From: Xanthomonas hydrangeae
GTDB lineage: Bacteria; Pseudomonadota; Gammaproteobacteria; Xanthomonadales; Xanthomonadaceae
Direction: 5' to 3'
DNA length: 64,000 bases
Assembly (NCBI GenBank): GCA_905142475.1
Contig: LR990730.1
Location: forward strand, 682,001 to 746,000
Each line of letters begins with the position of its first letter. Position 1 is the stretch's first letter. Positions 16,741 through 25,683 of this stretch are shown piece after piece. A program made the position numbers and the translations under genes. Below the pieces are notes generated by a model, which saw only the letters and a list, made by a program, of their open reading frames with translations, ran no database searches and was not told the DNA's origin.

Positions 16741-17634
16741 ATGTTCACCACCCTGGTTGCTGTCGTCGTCGCACTCGCACTGGGGCACCTGGTGCCTGCT
16801 CACGTGGTGCGGCTGCGACGTTTTGAATGGTTCGCCCACTGGTTGCGCCGGCTGGACAGTCATGCGGCCGGGCGCGGTGCGTGGCAGGGGCGCTATGGCG
16901 TGCTGCTGGCGCTGTTGCCGGCCTTGCTGGTTGTCCTGCTGCTGCAATGGCTGCTGGACGATGTGTGGCGCGGGTTTTTGGCCTTGCTGTTCGGTGTGGC
17001 GGTGCTGGCCTGGACCTGGGGGCCGCGCGACCTGGATCGCGATGTGGAAGCGGTGATCGATGCCGACGAGCCCGGCGCGCGGCGCGATGCGATTGCGCAG
17101 TTGCAGGCAGCCGGCGGCAGCGTGCACGAAGATGCGCCGTCGCTGGTGGAAGCGGTGGTGGTCAACGGCCTGCGGCGCTGGTTCGCGGTGTTGTGGTGGT
17201 TTTTGCTGCTGGGGCCTTTCGGAGCTGTGCTGTACCGGCTCACGGCATTGGCGGTGGAAAGCCCGCTGTCGGTGCTGCTGCCGCCCCGCAATCTGGCCGG
17301 CGCGCGCTGGCTGCTGGCCGCGCTGGAATGGCCGGTGGCGCAGTTGATCACCGTCTCGATGGCGCTGGTGGGCAATTTCGACACGGTGTTCCGCGCCTGG
17401 CGGCAAGCGCACGGCAATCGCTGGTCGTTGGAGCCGCATTTTCTCGGTGCGGTAGCGCGTGCCAGCGTCAGTGCCGAGCTGCGCGAAGAAGCGCACGACT
17501 ACACCGATTCGGGGCTGGTGCCGGTGTGGCGCCGCCTGCCGGAAGTGCGCGATGCGATGAGCCTGGTCTGGCGCGTGCTGCTGCTGTGGATGGTGGTGCT
17601 GGCGTTGCTGGTGATTGCCGGATGGGTGCGGTAA
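16741..17634 (+). CDS. ampE: AmpE-like regulatory inner-membrane protein
   Basis: Membrane protein of 297 residues with four or more transmembrane helices (clusters at ~1-20, 55-90, 145-165 and 275-297). It matches AmpE/CobD-like proteins: the start FTTLVAVVVALALGH, a WTWGPRDLDRDVEAV loop and late GNFDTVFRAWR. AmpE is linked to beta-lactamase induction through AmpD, but no ampD lies next to it here, so a general cell-envelope role is as likely. The start follows GAGGCCCACCC. Confidence 0.8.
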   Translation: MFTTLVAVVVALALGHLVPAHVVRLRRFEWFAHWLRRLDSHAAGRGAWQGRYGVLLALLPALLVVLLLQWLLDDVWRGFLALLFGVAVLAWTWGPRDLDRDVEAVIDADEPGARRDAIAQLQAAGGSVHEDAPSLVEAVVVNGLRRWFAVLWWFLLLGPFGAVLYRLTALAVESPLSVLLPPRNLAGARWLLAALEWPVAQLITVSMALVGNFDTVFRAWRQAHGNRWSLEPHFLGAVARASVSAELREEAHDYTDSGLVPVWRRLPEVRDAMSLVWRVLLLWMVVLALLVIAGWVR

Positions 17635-17656
17635 CACCAAGCCCGCTTGGAGGCAG

Positions 17657-17836
17657 TTAATCACCCGTGCAATCGGTGATAGAAAGCTCAAGAGCATCGC
17701 CATTGACGTCCACGAAGAGCCGGCTTCCATCTTCGAACTGGATGGCGACTTCGCCAGGTCGGTGACGTCTAACAGACTTGACAATCTTTCCGACTAGTAG
17801 CTCGGTGGCACGCTCGGATTCTTGCTCTAAGTTCAC
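17657..17836 (-). CDS. Small protein of unknown function (59 residues)
   Basis: A short minus-strand gene starting with GTG (17834-17836), preceded by AAGGATC at good spacing. The product is acidic and reads as a small beta-rich protein: ELLVGKIVKSVRRHRPGEVA then IQFEDGSRLFVDVNGDALEL. Its codon use is normal and the frame is clean to TAA at 17657. It begins 18 bp after the stop of the DUF2752 gene, so it is probably the last gene of that operon. I do not recognise the family. Confidence 0.6.
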   Translation of the reverse strand: MNLEQESERATELLVGKIVKSVRRHRPGEVAIQFEDGSRLFVDVNGDALELSITDCTGD

Positions 17837-17854
17837 AGAGTTGATCCTTACGGT

Positions 17855-18265
17855 CTAAGCCGGCGCCAGAAGCGTAAACGGGTACCAAGGCAAATTCCTG
17901 GCAACCCAATACGTCGGCAACGCCCACAACCAAAATTTCGGTTCGGACATCACGGTCACGACCGGTGCGAACCAGCGCGCGCGCCAGCCGGCTTTCCAGG
18001 CGATCAGGCCGGGCAGGGTGAACAGGCCGAGGACGGCGGCGGGGTTCATGGCGAAGGCGCCGGGGAGATCGAAGTGCACCAGCGCGTACAGCGCGCGGGT
18101 CATGCCGCAACCGGGGCAATAGCAGCCGGTCACGGCACGGAACACGCAGGGCGGGAACGGGCTGTTGCTCGCGTTCGGATCGAAGCGATACAACAAGCTC
18201 ACGCCAAAGGCGGCCACGCTGGTGGCCGCCCCGAGTCCAAGCCAATGGCGTGAACGCAACTCCAT
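17855..18265 (-). CDS. DUF2752 membrane protein
   Basis: Protein of 136 residues with three hydrophobic helices and the DUF2752 signature CVFRAVTGCYCPGCGMTRA, in which closely spaced Cys residues precede GMTRA. The function of the family is not known to me. The ATG overlaps the stop of the upstream CD225 gene by one base (TAATG), so translation is coupled. DUF2752 and CD225-type genes often occur side by side in bacteria. Confidence 0.85.
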   Translation of the reverse strand: MELRSRHWLGLGAATSVAAFGVSLLYRFDPNASNSPFPPCVFRAVTGCYCPGCGMTRALYALVHFDLPGAFAMNPAAVLGLFTLPGLIAWKAGWRARWFAPVVTVMSEPKFWLWALPTYWVARNLPWYPFTLLAPA

Positions 18266-18609
18266 TACTGCATGTGCTGCAACTGCTGCATGTAGTCCAT
18301 GTAGCCCTGCATACCGCCGGTGGCGACCATGCCGATGTTGATCAGCAGACCGATGACGGCCAGCACGCTGGTCACGATGCACCAGGTCTTGGCGGTGTTG
18401 GAGGCGCGCCGTGCGCCGTCGATGTCGCCCTGGTTGAGCAGGCCGTTGACCTTGCTGGAGAACACGATCGCCACGATGCCGCTGATCAGGGCCGGGCAGC
18501 ACAGACAGAAGCCGAGCACGGTGGAGACGATCGCCCAGATCAAATGATTCGGTACCGGGCCGGGCGCGGCGCTGGACGAGGGGTGGATCGGCGGTGGGAT
18601 GGCACTCAT
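18265..18609 (-). CDS. CD225/dispanin family protein
   Basis: Protein of 114 residues with a Pro-rich N-terminus and two membrane segments. The first (LIWAIVSTVLGFCLCCPALI) carries the CD225 Cys cluster, followed by the conserved short loop SSKVNGLLNQGDIDGARRAS. The second is near VTSVLAVIGLLINIGMVA. Related eukaryotic proteins are IFITMs; the bacterial role is unknown. It is the first gene of a three-gene unit with the DUF2752 gene and the 59-residue gene. Confidence 0.88.
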   Translation of the reverse strand: MSAIPPPIHPSSSAAPGPVPNHLIWAIVSTVLGFCLCCPALISGIVAIVFSSKVNGLLNQGDIDGARRASNTAKTWCIVTSVLAVIGLLINIGMVATGGMQGYMDYMQQLQHMQ

Positions 18610-18911
18610 GGTGAAGCTCCTTGGGTGGTAAACGACAGCGAACTGATGGGTGAGTGGGGAGGGTTATCGGGCTCGTGCCGCAACACTGGCGACGATCGAA
18701 GGTGTGCGCACACATAACGATGCGATGGCCGGCCGCTGGAATGAGCGGCAGCTGCCAATGACGGCAGACGCCTCAGGCGCGATGATGTTGAGCACGACGA
18801 CTTCCCCCGTACGACCTGTCGCGTTCGCTAGGCGAGCGCGGCGGCAAAACGTGTGATGGCGCACAGGCTACTCGCGGCGCGCGACGGACGCAAAGCCTGC
18901 ACCCGCCGGGC
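18610..18911. other. Intergenic region, 302 bp
   Basis: Region upstream of the CD225 operon and downstream of the convergent-strand acyltransferase end. It must contain the CD225 promoter. I see no clear -10/-35 pair and no hairpin strong enough to call. Confidence 0.3.
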
Positions 18912-20834
18912 TCAGGGATGATCCTGACGCAGTGCCCGCACGTGCTGTTCGAGTAGCGCGGCCGTTGCCGTGCGACCGGGCACCGCCGCACCTGCGGCCA
19001 CTTCGATCTGCGCGCGCATCCGGCGCGGCACACGCATGCGGCCAAGGCGGGTGTCGCGGCGGCTCCACATGCTCGACCACATGCCACGCAGCGCCATCGG
19101 AATCACCGGCACCTGGCGGCGCTCGAGGATCTTTTTCACGCCCGATTTGAACGGCGCAATCTCGCCATCCTTGGTCAACGCGCCTTCGGGGAAGATGCAC
19201 ACCAGCTCGCCGTCGGCCAGCGCGGCATCGATGCGGTCGAAGGCCTGCTGCATCAGCGCGGGGTCTTCGCGCGCACCCGCGATCGGAATCGCCTTGGCGG
19301 TGCGGAAGATCCAGCGCATCACCGGGATACGGAAGATCTTGTAGTACATGACAAAGCGTACCGGGCGCGGAATCACCGCCGACAGGATCAGCGCGTCCAT
19401 GTAGCTGACGTGGTTGCAGACCAGCAGCGCGGCGCCTTCATCGGGCACGTGCGTGTCGATGTCGCGCGCGCGCAGCAGATACAGCACGCTCACCAGCACC
19501 CAGCTGAGAAAGCGCATCAGGAACTCGGGCACCAGGGTGAAGATCCACAGCGCCACCAGCGTATTGGCCAGCGCCAACGCCAGGAACACCTGCGGAATGC
19601 TCAGGCCCGGCAGCGGAATGCGCACCCCGAACAGCACCAGCTGCGGCAACTGCAGCGCGATGCCGATGATGGCCGCGGTGACGATGAACAACGAGTTCTG
19701 GATGTTGAGCCCGGCGATCACGCGCGAGAGTTCGGCCTTGGGCGTGCGGCTCTGGATCAGCGCGAACAACGGCACCACGAACAAACCGGTGAACAGGCCG
19801 ATGCCGACCAGATCCACGATCAGGCGCACGCTGCCGGGCTGCTGCACGAACTGGCCGATCGACAGATCGGTGGTAGGCGCGACGCCGGGACGCGCGAAAT
19901 AAAGATCCAGCAAAAACGCGCTGATGCCGAACGCACCCAGCGGCACCAACCCGATTTCCACGGTGCGCCCGGACAGCCGCTCGCACAGCAGCGAACCCAC
20001 ACCGGTGCCGATCGAAAACAGCGCCAGCGCGAACACGTACAGATCCTGCTGCCCACCGAGATTGACCTGCGCGTAAGTGGGCAGCTGCGCGGTCAGTACG
20101 GTGCCGACGAACCAGAACCACGACACCCCGAGCACCGCGTTGCGCACTGCTGGCGTGCGCCGGGTCAGGCGCATGATGGCGCGCGATTCGGGAATGGGGT
20201 TCCAGTTGATGGTCAGCTCGGGCGCGCCGGCATCGACCTTGGGCACCAGCCGCGCGACCAGGTTGCCGGTGACGGCAATGGCAATGACTGCGGTGGCCGC
20301 AGCGACCGGGCCGTGGCTGCCGGCGATCTGGAAGATCAGCCCGCCGAAGATCATGCCGCACAGGATCGAGATCGAGGTGCCCATCTCGACCAGGCCGTTG
20401 CCGCCGGTAAGTTCCTCGGGCTTGAGCACCGAGGGCAGGATCGAATACTTCACCGGCCCGAACAGCGTGGACTGCAGGCCGGTACAGAACAGCGCGATCA
20501 GCAGGATCGGCATGTTCTCGGTGAGAAAGCCCACCGCCGCCAGCGACATGATCGCGATCTCCATCGTGGTGGTGATCACGATGAGCTTCTGCTTCTCCAG
20601 CTTCTCGGCGATCTGCCCGGCCAATGCGGAGAACAGGAAGTACGGCAGGATGAACAGTGCCGGCGCCAGATTGGTGTAGAGCGTGCGCTGCGCCGCATCG
20701 ATGCCCAGGTAGAACAACAGGCCGATGATGGCCTGCCGATAGACATTGTCGTTGAACGCGCCCAACGCCTGTACGGCGAAGAACGGCAAGAAGCGGCGCT
20801 GCCTGAGCAGGGCGAACTGACTGTGACCGGACAT
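18912..20834 (-). CDS. Lysophospholipid transporter fused to PlsC-type acyltransferase
   Basis: Fusion of 640 residues. The N-terminal ~410 residues are a 12-helix MFS transporter of the LplT type (start FLPFFAVQALGAFNDNVYRQ). The C-terminal ~200 residues are a PlsC/LPLAT acyltransferase with NHVSYMDA (the NHx4D catalytic pair) and FPEGALTKDG. Together they can flip lysophospholipids across the inner membrane and re-acylate them, as LplT and Aas do in E. coli. The AMP-ligase domain of Aas is absent, so the acyl donor must be made elsewhere. Confidence 0.87.
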   Translation of the reverse strand: MSGHSQFALLRQRRFLPFFAVQALGAFNDNVYRQAIIGLLFYLGIDAAQRTLYTNLAPALFILPYFLFSALAGQIAEKLEKQKLIVITTTMEIAIMSLAAVGFLTENMPILLIALFCTGLQSTLFGPVKYSILPSVLKPEELTGGNGLVEMGTSISILCGMIFGGLIFQIAGSHGPVAAATAVIAIAVTGNLVARLVPKVDAGAPELTINWNPIPESRAIMRLTRRTPAVRNAVLGVSWFWFVGTVLTAQLPTYAQVNLGGQQDLYVFALALFSIGTGVGSLLCERLSGRTVEIGLVPLGAFGISAFLLDLYFARPGVAPTTDLSIGQFVQQPGSVRLIVDLVGIGLFTGLFVVPLFALIQSRTPKAELSRVIAGLNIQNSLFIVTAAIIGIALQLPQLVLFGVRIPLPGLSIPQVFLALALANTLVALWIFTLVPEFLMRFLSWVLVSVLYLLRARDIDTHVPDEGAALLVCNHVSYMDALILSAVIPRPVRFVMYYKIFRIPVMRWIFRTAKAIPIAGAREDPALMQQAFDRIDAALADGELVCIFPEGALTKDGEIAPFKSGVKKILERRQVPVIPMALRGMWSSMWSRRDTRLGRMRVPRRMRAQIEVAAGAAVPGRTATAALLEQHVRALRQDHP

Positions 20835-20901
20835 GCAGTTTCCTTTGCGAACGCGCGCAGCCTAGCAGGCTTCCACGGTGGGCTGGTGCATGCCGCTGCG
20901 C

Positions 20902-21804
20902 TCAGCGCGGCGCGCGTGCCGATGGCGCACGTCGCGCGGCCTGGGCGCGCAGCAGCGACATGAAGGCACGCGCGGCCGGGGTGGGATCGGGCCGCCACAC
21001 CGCATAGGTCAAAAAGCCGAAGCGCTCCTTCAGCGCGACCGTCACCACCCCGCGCATGGCCGTGGCCATGGTCTGCGGCACGATGCCCACGCCCAGGTCG
21101 GCGGCGACCAGTTCGCGCACCAGATCGGCATGGGTGACCTCGTATTGCTGGCGCTGCCGCAGGCCGGCCTGCGCGAAGGCCGCATCGACGATGCCGCGCA
21201 CGCCGGCGCCGGCGATCAGCCCGGCCATCGGTTCGTCGTCCAGCTCGGCCAGCGCCACCCGCTTGCGCGTGGCGAAGCGATGGGTGGACGCCACGATCAA
21301 GGACAGGGCTTCCTCATGCAGCAGCAGGCGCTGTTGCGGCACCGCGACCTGCGGGCCGACGCCGACCAGGGCCACATCCAGCCGGCCTTCGCTCAGGTCG
21401 TGCAGCAGGGCCTCGCTCATCGCAGTGCGCAGGTGCACGTCCACCCGCGCATGCGCGCTGCGAAACGCGCGCAGCAGCGTCGGCAGCTGCACGGTGGTGA
21501 GCGAGGAGATCTGCCCCAGCGTGAGCCGGCCGCGTACGGTGCCCAGGGCCTGGGCCATTTCCTCGTGCAGGCGCTCGGCCGCGCGCAAGGTTTCGCGGGC
21601 GTTATGAAGAAATACCTCGCCGGCCGCGGTAGGCCGCACCTGGCGGGTGCCGCGTTCGAACAGGCGCGCGCCGAGGGTTTCCTCGATCTTGGCGACCTGG
21701 TGGCTGAGCGCCGATTGCACGGTGTTGCAACGGCGTGCGGCGGCGGTAAAGCCGCCTTCCTCGGCCACGGCCACGGCAAATTCCAGTTGGCGCAGGGTCA
21801 GCAT
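20902..21804 (-). CDS. LysR-family transcriptional regulator
   Basis: LTTR of 300 residues. The N-terminal winged HTH is MLTLRQLEFAVAVAEEGGFT...QSALSHQVAKIEETLG. A linker helix and a periplasmic-binding-like effector domain follow (ALVGVGPQ, GLIAGAGVRG, AADLGVGIVP). ATG 21804 gives the canonical N-terminus. It is divergent from an MFS transporter across 97 bp, so the two probably share a control region and the regulator probably controls that transporter. The effector is unknown. Confidence 0.9.
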   Translation of the reverse strand: MLTLRQLEFAVAVAEEGGFTAAARRCNTVQSALSHQVAKIEETLGARLFERGTRQVRPTAAGEVFLHNARETLRAAERLHEEMAQALGTVRGRLTLGQISSLTTVQLPTLLRAFRSAHARVDVHLRTAMSEALLHDLSEGRLDVALVGVGPQVAVPQQRLLLHEEALSLIVASTHRFATRKRVALAELDDEPMAGLIAGAGVRGIVDAAFAQAGLRQRQQYEVTHADLVRELVAADLGVGIVPQTMATAMRGVVTVALKERFGFLTYAVWRPDPTPAARAFMSLLRAQAARRAPSARAPR

Positions 21805-21901
21805 GCGATCTCCAAACGCGATGGACACGGTGAAAACAATACATTGGAAAGATGCCGCGTCGCTGCCCACACTGCGCCCATTCCTTCAGCAGGCATCTGC
21901 C

Positions 21902-23092
21902 ATGACCGTCGAACCGATTGCCCACCCGCCATTGCCGCGCCGGCTGGTGCTGCTGATGGCCGCCGCCACCGGGCTGGCGGTGGCGAGCAATTACTACGCG
22001 CAGCCGTTGCTGGAGACGCTGGCGCAGGCATTCGGGATCCAGGTGCGTAGTGCCGGGGCGGTGGTGACTGCCGCGCAGCTGGCCTATGCGGCGGGGCTGC
22101 TGTTGCTGGTGCCGCTGGGCGACCGGCTGGAGCGGCGCGTGCTGATCGTCGGGCTGTTCGTGCTCAGCGCGCTCGGCCTGCTGGTGAGCGCGGCCTCGCA
22201 CAGCTTCGGCATGTTGCTGGCGGGCACCATCGTGACCGGTGCCAGCTCGGTGGCGGCGCAGATTCTGGTGCCGTTTGCGGCCACGCTGGCCGCGCCCAAG
22301 GAGCGCGGGCGGGTGATCGGCACGGTGATGAGCGGGTTGCTGCTGGGCATCTTGCTGGCGCGCACGGCCGCCGGGGTGCTGGCCGGTGTTGGCGGCTGGC
22401 ATACGGTGTACTGGATCGCATCAGGTTCATTGCTGGTCACGGCCTGGCTGCTGTGGCGCGGCTTGCCGCGGCATCCGGGCAATGCGCAGCTGTCGTATCC
22501 GCAGTTGGTGGGATCGGTGCTGACCCTGTTGCGCGACGATGCGGTGCTGCGTTCGCGTGCGGTGCTGGGCGGGCTGATCTTTGCCGGCTTCAGCATGTTC
22601 TGGACCACGCTGGCGTTCTTGTTGTCCGGGCCAAGTTATGGCTATGGCACGGCGGTGATCGGGCTGTTCGGCCTGATCGGTGCCGCGGGCGCGCTTGCGG
22701 CCAATCGCTCGGGTCATTGGTCCGATCACGGGCATGGCGATCGGGTCAGCTGGGGCGGGTTGGTGATGTTGCTGCTGTCGTGGGGATTGCTGGCGTTTGC
22801 ACCGCAATCGATCGCGCTGCTGATCGTCGGCGTGCTGCTACTGGATATCGCGGTGCAAGGCGTGCATATCGCCAACCAGAGCGTGATCTATCAGCGCAAT
22901 CCGAATGCGCGCAATCGCATCACCTCGGCCTACATCACCTGCTACTTCATCGGCGGCGCGGTGGGTTCGACATTGGGCACGGCGGCGTACGCGCAGGCCG
23001 GCTGGAACGGCGTGGTGATCGGTGGCGCGGTGCTGGCTGTGGCGGCGTTGGGGTGGGTGGGGCTGAGCGTGGCGCGCAAGCAGTGGAAGTAA
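21902..23092 (+). CDS. MFS transporter (YgaY/sugar-efflux-like)
   Basis: Twelve-helix major facilitator protein of 396 residues. ASNYYAQPLLETLAQAFG near the start and the loop LGDRLERR (motif A position) are typical of a drug/solute exporter subgroup. The C-terminal half has YITCYFIGGAVGS. It is divergent from the LysR gene, its likely regulator. The substrate is not readable. Confidence 0.88.
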   Translation: MTVEPIAHPPLPRRLVLLMAAATGLAVASNYYAQPLLETLAQAFGIQVRSAGAVVTAAQLAYAAGLLLLVPLGDRLERRVLIVGLFVLSALGLLVSAASHSFGMLLAGTIVTGASSVAAQILVPFAATLAAPKERGRVIGTVMSGLLLGILLARTAAGVLAGVGGWHTVYWIASGSLLVTAWLLWRGLPRHPGNAQLSYPQLVGSVLTLLRDDAVLRSRAVLGGLIFAGFSMFWTTLAFLLSGPSYGYGTAVIGLFGLIGAAGALAANRSGHWSDHGHGDRVSWGGLVMLLLSWGLLAFAPQSIALLIVGVLLLDIAVQGVHIANQSVIYQRNPNARNRITSAYITCYFIGGAVGSTLGTAAYAQAGWNGVVIGGAVLAVAALGWVGLSVARKQWK

Positions 23093-23228
23093 GTGCGGCC
23101 GATAGAGCGACGACGCGGCCATCGGATGGAGGTGGCCTGTGCTTGCATCGCATTGCATTGCCCGGCATCGGCTGTCCACATGGATGCTGCATTAGTTCCA
23201 GGCCTGCGCGCCTACCGTCAAGGGCGCG

Positions 23229-25493
23229 TTAGGCCTTGTTGATCGCCAACCGGGTGGTGCTGTCTGCCGGTGCGGTGGTAACCGCCATCGCCGCAGCACG
23301 CAGCTTGGGCAACAAGCGCAGGGTCAACGCCAACTGGTCGCGCACCAGGCGCTGCTTGGGCGGCAGTTGCACGGCATGTTGTTCCAGCGCCTCGGCGGTG
23401 GCCACTTCTTCGCTTTCGTCGTGCACCGGCAGCGGCTGGCGTTCGCGCAAGGCGGTGGCGATTTCGCCCAGCGCGCGCTGCAGGTAGTCGCCGGCCTGTG
23501 CGATGCTGGTGTCGTGTTCGCCATCGAGCGCGGCGCGGTGCGCGCCAAGCGCGGACAGATAGCCGAGCAAGGTGTTGGACAGCGCCAGGAAGCGGAAGCC
23601 CGCGTCCAGATTGCGCCGATAGCGGCCCGGCTCGCGCAGCATGTTGGACAAGGCCACCGACAACGCGGCATCGGCGTTGTGCATGTCGCGGCGCGCGATG
23701 CGGTAGGGCAGGTCGTCGCGCATGCCGCTGGCGTATTGCTCCAGCACCTGGGTGAGATAGCGCGCGCAGCTGGCCAGCACCGTGGCCATCACCTGGTTGA
23801 GGCGGCGGCCCTGCCAGTCCGGCAGGATCAGGAACGAGGCGGCCGCGGCAATCGCGCAACCGATCAGCGTGTCGATCAGGCGCGGCCAGATCAGCACGAA
23901 ACCATCGCCAAGCAGGTTGAAGCAGAACAGCGCCATCACCGTGATGCCGGCGGTGGCCAGCATGTAGCGATCGGTGCGGGTGATGAAGAAGATCAGCGCG
24001 GCGGCCAGCGCCAGCAGCAGTTGCACTTCGGTGCCGGGAAACAGCTGCATCAGCGCCCAGGTGGCGACCAGGCCGATCAAGGTGCCGGCGATGCGTTGCA
24101 CCAGCCGCAGGCGGGTGGCGCCGTAGTTGGGCCGGCACACGAAGGCGGTGGTGAGCAGGATCCAGTAGCCGTTGTCGGCATGGATGGATCGCATGATGGC
24201 GTAGCCGACCACCAGCGCGATGGCCATACGCAGGCCATGGCGAAACAGCACCGAGCCGGGCGTGAGTTGCTGGCCCAGGCGTGCGGCCATTTCGCGCAAG
24301 GTATGCGGCGATGAATCGCGCAGACGGGTATCGAGGTTGTCGCTGGTGGAATCGGATTGCGCCGCCTCCGACAGCTTGCGTTCGATGCTCTGCAGGTTGG
24401 TCACCAGCAATTCCAGCGCACCGAGCAGGCGCGCCAGTGCCGGGTCGGCACGCGCGTGTAGGTAGTCCAGCGATTGCCGCAGGTCTTCGGTGGCCAGACG
24501 GCTGTTGTCGCCATAATCGAACGGCTGGCGCAGCCGAATCGCCTCGCCCAATGCGGCGCAGGCCTTGCCCTGCAGCGCGAGCAGGCGCTGGCAGCGATAC
24601 AGCACATCGCTGTGGAAGAACGCATCGGTCAGCGCTTCGTAGGGATAGTGCGAGGAACTGGCGCGTTCGTGGAATTCCTGCGCCATGTAGTACAGCCGGA
24701 AATACAGGCCCGATTGCACGCCCGGCCGCCCCGACCGGCCGAAGCGGCTCATGATCGCGGTCTTGGCGGCGTTGAGCGCACCGACCACTTTGGCGTTTTG
24801 TTCTGCCAGCGCCAGCCGGCGCGCATGCAGGTCGCTTTGCCGCACCGGTTCGAACAGATCGGCCTTGAGCCTGAGATAGCGGCCCAGCTCGAAAAACAGC
24901 CGCGACAGCCGCTCGCGTACCGGGCGGTTGGCGAACAGCAGGGTCCACAGGATCGATAGCACGCCGTACCAGGTGGCGCCGATCAGCAGCAGCGCCGCAC
25001 CGTGCCAGGCGACCAGCGGATCGTGGCTGCCATGCTGGTCCATGCCGATCATGGCGTAGATCGACAAGGCCACGGTGGCCTGCGCGATCGAGGCATAGCG
25101 CTCGCCCAGTGCGCCGAGCAGGGTCAGCGAAAACGTCGCCACCGCCATGCCGATCACGAATGTCAGCGGATACGGAAACAGCAGCACCACCGACGCCGCA
25201 GCGGCGGCGAAACACAGCAGCGAGAGCAGCACCGATTTGATGCGGCCCAGCCAGTTGTCGTCGGTCTCGGCAATGGCGCTGGCGATCGCGCCCAGGAACA
25301 GCGCCGGCACCGCGGTGAGCTGCTGCCAGTACCAGCACACGCCCATCGCCACTGCGAGTGCGATGAACACGCGCAGGCCATAGCTGGCCTTTTCATGGGC
25401 CCACAAGCGGCTCAGGCGGGTTTCGAAGGAAGAAGTGGCCACAGTCTCTGCAAGGCAAGGTGCCCGGGCATTATTGCCGCAGGCACGCGCCAT
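23229..25493 (-). CDS. YccS/FUSC-family inner-membrane protein
   Basis: Large membrane protein of up to 754 residues with two blocks of about six hydrophobic helices (residues ~35-170 and ~400-520). Each is followed by a cytosolic helical domain, the YccS/YhfK and aromatic-acid-exporter (FUSC) architecture. The GTG at 25442 (VATSSFETRL) may be the true start because conservation-like sequence begins there. The substrate is unknown. It stands alone, with ~190 bp to purD. Confidence 0.85.
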   Translation of the reverse strand: MARACGNNARAPCLAETVATSSFETRLSRLWAHEKASYGLRVFIALAVAMGVCWYWQQLTAVPALFLGAIASAIAETDDNWLGRIKSVLLSLLCFAAAAASVVLLFPYPLTFVIGMAVATFSLTLLGALGERYASIAQATVALSIYAMIGMDQHGSHDPLVAWHGAALLLIGATWYGVLSILWTLLFANRPVRERLSRLFFELGRYLRLKADLFEPVRQSDLHARRLALAEQNAKVVGALNAAKTAIMSRFGRSGRPGVQSGLYFRLYYMAQEFHERASSSHYPYEALTDAFFHSDVLYRCQRLLALQGKACAALGEAIRLRQPFDYGDNSRLATEDLRQSLDYLHARADPALARLLGALELLVTNLQSIERKLSEAAQSDSTSDNLDTRLRDSSPHTLREMAARLGQQLTPGSVLFRHGLRMAIALVVGYAIMRSIHADNGYWILLTTAFVCRPNYGATRLRLVQRIAGTLIGLVATWALMQLFPGTEVQLLLALAAALIFFITRTDRYMLATAGITVMALFCFNLLGDGFVLIWPRLIDTLIGCAIAAAASFLILPDWQGRRLNQVMATVLASCARYLTQVLEQYASGMRDDLPYRIARRDMHNADAALSVALSNMLREPGRYRRNLDAGFRFLALSNTLLGYLSALGAHRAALDGEHDTSIAQAGDYLQRALGEIATALRERQPLPVHDESEEVATAEALEQHAVQLPPKQRLVRDQLALTLRLLPKLRAAAMAVTTAPADSTTRLAINKA

Positions 25494-25683
25494 CGGTGTG
25501 GAGGGCGGCTAATTCTTTGTCAGTAGGGCAGCGTTTGTGCGGATTGGAGCCGATTGCGCGACGACGGTGCCTGCACCGCAGCCCAGCCGCACGTGCCTGC
25601 GCGCAGCCGCGTGAGCTGCGCGTCCGGCCAACTGCACGGGCATGTTCGCGCTTGACGACCTTGCAACGTGTGGTTGCGAGTGC

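Noticed and set aside
19410..20963. Long plus-strand open frame opposite the transporter-acyltransferase gene
   Set aside because: It is the mirror of a clearly conserved minus-strand gene; composition is Arg/Gln/His-rich and no domain is seen. Similar long mirrors lie opposite dsbD (48179-50710), purH (27014-28786) and the endonuclease (51290-53128).
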